Assembly (NCBI RefSeq): GCF_014805625.2
Contig: NW_023998455.1
Span: 2,901,858 to 2,965,857 of the forward strand
Reading direction: 5' to 3'
Source: Glossina fuscipes
Taxonomy: Eukaryota; Arthropoda; Insecta; Diptera; Glossinidae
DNA: 64,000 nt
Shown: positions 62,201-64,000 of the stretch, piece after piece
Position numbering within the stretch: the first letter of the stretch is position 1
Layout of the letters: the number at the start of each line of letters is the position of its first letter
Program-made: the position numbers and the translations under genes
The notes under the pieces: generated by a model
Seen by the model: the letters and a program-made list of their open reading frames with translations, nothing else
Told to the model about the DNA's origin: nothing
Database searches by the model: none

Positions 62201-63534
62201 TCAAGTTTATTTAAATTTTTCTTATTATGCATAGGCGCGGTACGGGTAGTAACCTTCCTATGGCCATGAAATATCGTACTTTGAAGGAAACCTACAAAGA
62301 TTATGTGGGTGTCTTTCGTTCGCATATACATGGACGTGGCCTCTATTGTACTAAAGATATTGAAGCCGGTAAGCTCCTATTACTTGAATAGCGTCAAAGA
62401 TGGGAAAGAAGAGCATTATAAATTAGAATTTGATTAGGCTTGCATATACAGACATTATAATGACATTGTGTGTTAGCCAAACGGGTCTTGATGGGTAGTT
62501 TTGATTATAAGTAATGGGTTGGAAAAAAAATATTGCAACACTTTGCTGATCATAGGGCAGAAAACACCACTTGATACAAGTATATATTAAGTTTGTACGA
62601 ATGTATGTAATACTCAGAAAGAATTGAAATAGATACACCTTCTCGTTTGAAATCTTTCTAAGCTTGTCCGTCCATCTGATCATCATGTTTTCTTGCGTTC
62701 AACGAATAAACCGCAAAATTTTTGAAATATTTTAGCGAAATTTGATACACTGACGTGTGTTTAGTACAAATACGAAAGCTGTTAAAAATAGCTTGGATCG
62801 GACCACTTTTTCGACCAATTTGCATATATGAGTAACTGTGAAACAATGTAAAGTATTTAATGGTGAGTCGCGACATACTATAGTGTTTTTTATATGTTAA
62901 TTGGGATTGTTCAAAATATTGGGTATCGTTAATTAGATTAGGTTAGACTTATTTCACGTTTTTTTAGAGCCACAGAAGTGTTGCTGAGACGTGAGAACAA
63001 ATGTTGTTTCTTGATTTTTGCCAAGAAAGTTGTATTTCTGATTGGCAATTTTAAAATTTTGATTAAAATTTGGTTGTTTTTTAGGTGAAATGGTTATTGA
63101 GTACGCTGGTGAATTGATACGTTCGACTCTAACCGATCAACGTGAACGATATTATAATAGTCGTGGTATCGGCTGTTATATGTTTAAAATCGATGAAAAT
63201 CTAGTAGTGGACGCAACAATGCGCGGTAATGCTGCTCGTTTCATAAACCATTCATGTGAGGTAAGGAAACTTGAAGTAAAAAGACTCAAAGAGAGAGAGA
63301 GAGAGAGAGAGAGATAGATAGGAAAATTTTATTCAATAAAATTGTAATTTTATTTTACAGCCAAATTGTTATTCCAAAGTAGTTGATATATTGGGTCATA
63401 AGCATATAATCATTTTTGCTTTGAGACGTATTGTACAGGGTGAGGAATTAACCTACGATTATAAATTTCCATTTGAAGAAGAGAAAATACCGTGTACGTG
63501 TGGTTCGAAAAAATGTCGCAAGTACTTAAATTGA
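44588..63534 (+). CDS. trx: Trithorax, histone H3K4 methyltransferase (MLL1/2 orthologue), 8 coding exons
   Basis: Catalyses H3K4 methylation in a COMPASS-like nuclear complex (with WDR5, RbBP5, ASH2, DPY30, Menin) and maintains Hox gene expression. Inferred exons: 44588-45835, 51110-52397, 52491-52826, 52926-53129, 53198-62174, 62235-62368, 63085-63260, 63361-63534. Every intron is GT-AG, and phases are 0,1,1,1,2,1,0. The sum is 12537 nt, 4178 aa plus stop; from memory the Drosophila melanogaster protein is about 3700 aa, the excess here being mostly Gln/Asp/Ser/Asn tracts. Seen in order: N-terminal [17 protein letters not shown], receptor-like zinc finger (969-1058), PHD1-3 (1510-1715), extended PHD (1970-2074), FYRN (about 2112-2166), Taspase1 site (cut after D2427), FYRC (about 3833-3918), ARCEP (R3979), SET (about 4038-4155), post-SET to N4178. 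The ATG at 44588 is chosen because the conserved TRX N-terminus begins there. Splice sites come from consensus and frame only; isoforms are not resolved. Confidence 0.95.
46700..47000 (-). mobile_element. mini-me-like repeat fragment
   Basis: A GGAC run (GACGGACGGACGGACGGACA, about 46847-46870) after an ACAAGAAAACAGATGGAC lead and before AATCGATATAAAAGGAGATG. This is the antisense form of the GTCY proto-microsatellite and flank found elsewhere in the window. The small plus-strand ORF across it is fortuitous. Confidence 0.5.
47040..47400 (+). pseudogene. Degenerate mariner-family transposase fragment
   Basis: In the frame starting CAT at 47176 the DNA reads HHHRAITTH, then [18 protein letters not shown] and [11 protein letters not shown] before a TAA at 47347-47349. 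This follows the mariner C-terminal pattern HHDNARPHT...QKL..LGWE.L.HPPYSPDLAPSDYHLFR. The frame continues upstream as NVVI to an earlier stop (TAA near 47132). The catalytic Asp of HxDNARPH and the Asp residues of YSPDLAPSD are replaced, so it is inactive. Inverted repeats were not found. Confidence 0.7.
47560..49550. repeat. Simple-repeat block in trx intron 1
   Basis: GGTT repeats at 47758-47800, GGTT/GGCT at 48160-48228, GTT at 48697-48723, TTC at 49037-49053, CAG/CAA at 49111-49142 and several T runs above 15 nt. Tryptophan- and leucine-rich ORFs here translate these repeats and are not genes. Confidence 0.85.
49569..49584. repeat. Poly(G) run
   Basis: About 16 consecutive G in AT-rich intron DNA. 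The length may be unreliable in assembly. Confidence 0.8.
49840..49985 (-). mobile_element. mini-me-like fragment, second subfamily
   Basis: GCGGACAGAGGGACAC, GACGGACACGCTTAGG, then TCAAGAATTTATATGCTTTA, TGGGAT and GCTTGCTTCTGCGTGGTGTT. This order resembles the Drosophila-type version of the repeat (CAAGAATATATATACTTTAT...CTTCTGCCTGTTAC, from memory). Only the part around the GTCY block is clear. Confidence 0.5.
51110..52397 (+). other. trx: trx coding exon 2 (residues 417-846)
   Basis: Starts after TTTTTCAG at 51109 with [10 protein letters not shown] and joins exon 1 in phase 0. It holds Thr and Ser runs, a KTVTF motif (residues 546-550), the segment [15 protein letters not shown], and an Asp/Glu/Gly run (about 673-706, nt 51880-51978). 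The frame is open upstream of 51110 to 51005, but that part follows the polypyrimidine-acceptor pattern and is taken as intron. The donor GTAAGT is at 52398. Confidence 0.8.
52398..52490 (+). other. trx intron 2, 93 bp with no in-frame stop
   Basis: Donor GTAAGT, T/C-rich 3' end and CTTTCAG acceptor mark it as an intron. Its length is divisible by three and the exon 2 frame reads straight through, giving a hydrophobic segment ([19 protein letters not shown] in part). Splicing changes the junction codon to ATA (I). The hydrophobic translation of T-rich DNA is typical of intron and unlikely in a nuclear protein. Confidence 0.75.
52491..53295 (+). other. trx: trx exons 3-5 junction region: nuclear-receptor-like zinc finger
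   Basis: Exon 3 (52491-52826, residues 846-958) is Ala/Ser-rich. Exon 4 (52926-53129, residues 958-1026) carries MLCAVC, then CEYCRKF. Exon 5 starts at 53198 with the second half: CKADGNC is split by intron 4, followed by [10 protein letters not shown] ending at 53295. Together (residues 969-1058) they form the Cys-rich module like a nuclear receptor DNA-binding domain that is known from fly TRX. Introns 3 (52827-52925) and 4 (53130-53197) are phase 1. Intron 3 has a CT-rich 3' half and an in-frame stop at 52883-52885 if retained. Confidence 0.8.
54649..55266 (+). other. trx: TRX PHD fingers 1-3
   Basis: PHD1 spans residues 1510-1580 (CFLCGSAGQ to LCPRC) and contains an insertion rich in Leu/Asn/Ser. 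PHD2 follows with no linker ([23 protein letters not shown], then [10 protein letters not shown] to about 1633). PHD3 is residues 1660-1715 ([31 protein letters not shown]). In MLL proteins PHD3 reads H3K4me3 and binds a cyclophilin. The PHD3 metal ligands and the Trp of CHQWVHAKC are present. No bromodomain follows, as in fly TRX and unlike vertebrate MLL1. Confidence 0.9.
56029..56343 (+). other. trx: TRX extended PHD (ePHD/PHD4)
   Basis: Residues 1970-2074: [49 protein letters not shown], and MYCPAH at the end. The Cys/His order and the [11 protein letters not shown] sequence are those of MLL/TRX extended PHD domains. Located before FYRN, as in the whole family. Confidence 0.9.
56455..56620 (+). 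other. trx: TRX FYRN domain
   Basis: Residues about 2112-2166: [14 protein letters not shown], then [20 protein letters not shown]. In MLL-family proteins FYRN pairs with FYRC after Taspase1 cleavage to hold the two halves together. Confidence 0.85.
57394..57414 (+). other. trx: Taspase1 cleavage site QVDGVDD
   Basis: Residues 2425-2431 fit the Taspase1 consensus Q-[FILV]-D-G-x-D-D exactly; the cut would fall between D2427 and G2428. This would give an N-terminal part with the zinc fingers and FYRN and a C-terminal part with FYRC and SET. A C2HC finger ([10 protein letters not shown]...H...C, about 2451-2471) follows closely. Confidence 0.9.
57601..60830 (+). other. trx: Gln-rich low-complexity region of TRX
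   Basis: About residues 2490-3570, rich in Gln, Thr, Ala and Asn. Longest Gln runs are near 3027-3043 (nt 59202-59251, CAA block then CAG block) and 3356-3372 (nt 60190-60237). A Thr run is encoded by ACA/ACG at 60352-60402. These repeats account for much of the extra length over Drosophila TRX and create many spurious minus-strand Cys/Ser/Val ORFs. Confidence 0.85.
61618..61875 (+). other. trx: TRX FYRC domain
   Basis: About residues 3833-3918: [35 protein letters not shown], then [19 protein letters not shown]. This is the family's C-terminal partner of FYRN and precedes SET by about 120 residues. Confidence 0.9.
62047..62110 (+). other. trx: WDR5-interaction (Win)-like motif
   Basis: ECARCEPY with R3979, followed by [16 protein letters not shown]. 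In MLL1 the core is A-R-A-E; the Arg inserts into the WDR5 pore. Here the third position is Cys. The position just N-terminal to SET and the strong family conservation support the assignment; binding is inferred. Confidence 0.7.
62369..63084 (+). other. trx intron 6 (716 bp) inside the SET-coding region
   Basis: Donor GGTAAGCT at 62369, acceptor TTTTTTAG at 63084. Most of it is occupied by a mini-me-like repeat (62570-62880). The remainder shows no other feature. Confidence 0.85.
62570..62880 (+). mobile_element. mini-me-like repeat in trx intron 6
   Basis: Contains the family hallmarks in order: a TATTAAGTTTGTACGAATGT-like start, a short GTCC/GTCY block (CTTGTCCGTCCATCTG), TTTTCTTGCGTTCAAC, AGATATTTTGA-like sequence, GGATCGGACCACTTTTTCGAC and a terminal GTAAAGTATTTAATGGTGAG. 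A minus-strand ORF here is not a gene. Confidence 0.6.
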
Positions 63535-64000
63535 AATTTCATTCACGAAGAGCATTAAAGTAAATTTTCTAACGTAATGTTGATCTTTATACTCATAGAT
63601 TAAAAACAAGATTTTCTTTTTTTTTTTTCATAAAAACAAAAACCCAATATATGTAAAATTTTTAATTTAAGAAAAAAATATTTGAATTTTATGTGTGTGT
63701 TTGCGTGATGATATTATTATTATTATTATTATTATTGTCTTTAAAAACAGTATTCATGATTTTTGTGTAGATGAAAAAAAAGTAAAGATTTTATCATTTT
63801 TTTTTTTTTTAATTCAACTAATAAAACGACTTAATTAAGCTTAATATTAATATGTTACTAATTAATCTAGAGATATATTATTAAAAAAAAAAAAAAAAAA
63901 AAAAAACTAAATAAAACAACAAAAACTCTTTACATGATATAAATTTTATTTATTATGGCAATCTAAGTGTTAATGAAATTTGTTTAAATAAAAAAGATAT
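63535..64000 (+). other. trx: trx 3' UTR and possible poly(A) signals
   Basis: T- and A-rich DNA after the stop with an ATT run (63708-63735) and long A/T homopolymers. AATAAA occurs at 63820-63825, 63910-63915 and 63987-63992. ATTAAA at 63554-63559 is probably too close to the stop to be the main site. The true end could be beyond the window. Confidence 0.5.

Larger units (their letters stand above)
62235..63534 (+). other. trx: TRX SET and post-SET domains (coding exons 6-8)
   Basis: Exon 6 (62235-62368) starts [13 protein letters not shown] and holds [16 protein letters not shown]. Exon 7 (63085-63260) has [30 protein letters not shown] and ARFINHSCE. Exon 8 (63361-63534) has [22 protein letters not shown] and the post-[16 protein letters not shown] plus TGA. 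The AdoMet/catalytic motifs HGRG, NHSC and the YDYKF Tyr are intact, so the enzyme should be active. Introns 62175-62234 (60 bp) and 63261-63360 (100 bp, with a GA run at 63289-63313) are short; the 716-bp intron 6 lies between. Confidence 0.95.

Noticed and set aside
1..64000. CRISPR array, operons or prokaryotic mobile systems
   Set aside because: The DNA is eukaryotic with introns and microsatellites; direct repeats lack the regular short repeat-spacer pattern.

Overview
The window is eukaryotic nuclear DNA from a fly, most likely a higher (brachyceran, probably schizophoran) dipteran. The evidence is one very large gene that reads throughout as Trithorax (trx, the fly MLL1/2 orthologue), introns of 60-100 bp beside one of 5.3 kb, AT-rich non-coding DNA full of microsatellites, and dispersed repeats carrying the GTCY (GTCC/GTCT) arrays of dipteran mini-me-type elements. 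The species cannot be named from the sequence alone.

Layout. Positions 1-44545 hold no protein-coding gene that I can support. They contain decayed mobile elements: a hAT-like MITE at 849-1062, a LINE reverse transcriptase relic at 31800-32785 on the minus strand, a tRNA-derived SINE at 42984-43175, and about twenty mini-me-like copies, densest from 14 to 40 kb. Five families of diverged local tandem repeats (60-180 bp units) and many simple repeats fill much of the rest. A possible 5' untranslated exon with a short upstream ORF lies at about 41640-41804, and a likely splice acceptor at 44545 leads into the first coding exon.

The trx coding region runs from 44588 to 63534 (+) in eight inferred exons: 44588-45835, 51110-52397, 52491-52826, 52926-53129, 53198-62174, 62235-62368, 63085-63260 and 63361-63534. 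All junctions are GT-AG and all phases agree. The product is 4178 aa. Reading from the N-terminus it has an MLL-like FP..P motif, low-complexity and acidic segments, a PP1-docking-like KTVTF, the fly-type nuclear-receptor-like zinc finger, PHD1-3, an extended PHD, FYRN, a perfect Taspase1 site (QVDGVDD), a C2HC finger, a Gln-rich region of about 1000 aa, FYRC, a WDR5-binding-like ARCEP, SET and post-SET. This is the histone H3K4 methyltransferase of a COMPASS-like complex that maintains Hox expression. Intron 1 contains a dead mariner transposase fragment and mini-me-like repeats; intron 6, inside the SET-coding part, contains another mini-me-like copy. The 3' UTR starts at 63535 and several AATAAA signals lie before the window ends.

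I found no undescribed multi-gene system. The observations most worth checking are a stop-free 3n intron (intron 2), two frame-preserving exons that carry the receptor-like zinc finger, the two subfamilies of mini-me-like repeats, and the 5' structure of trx.
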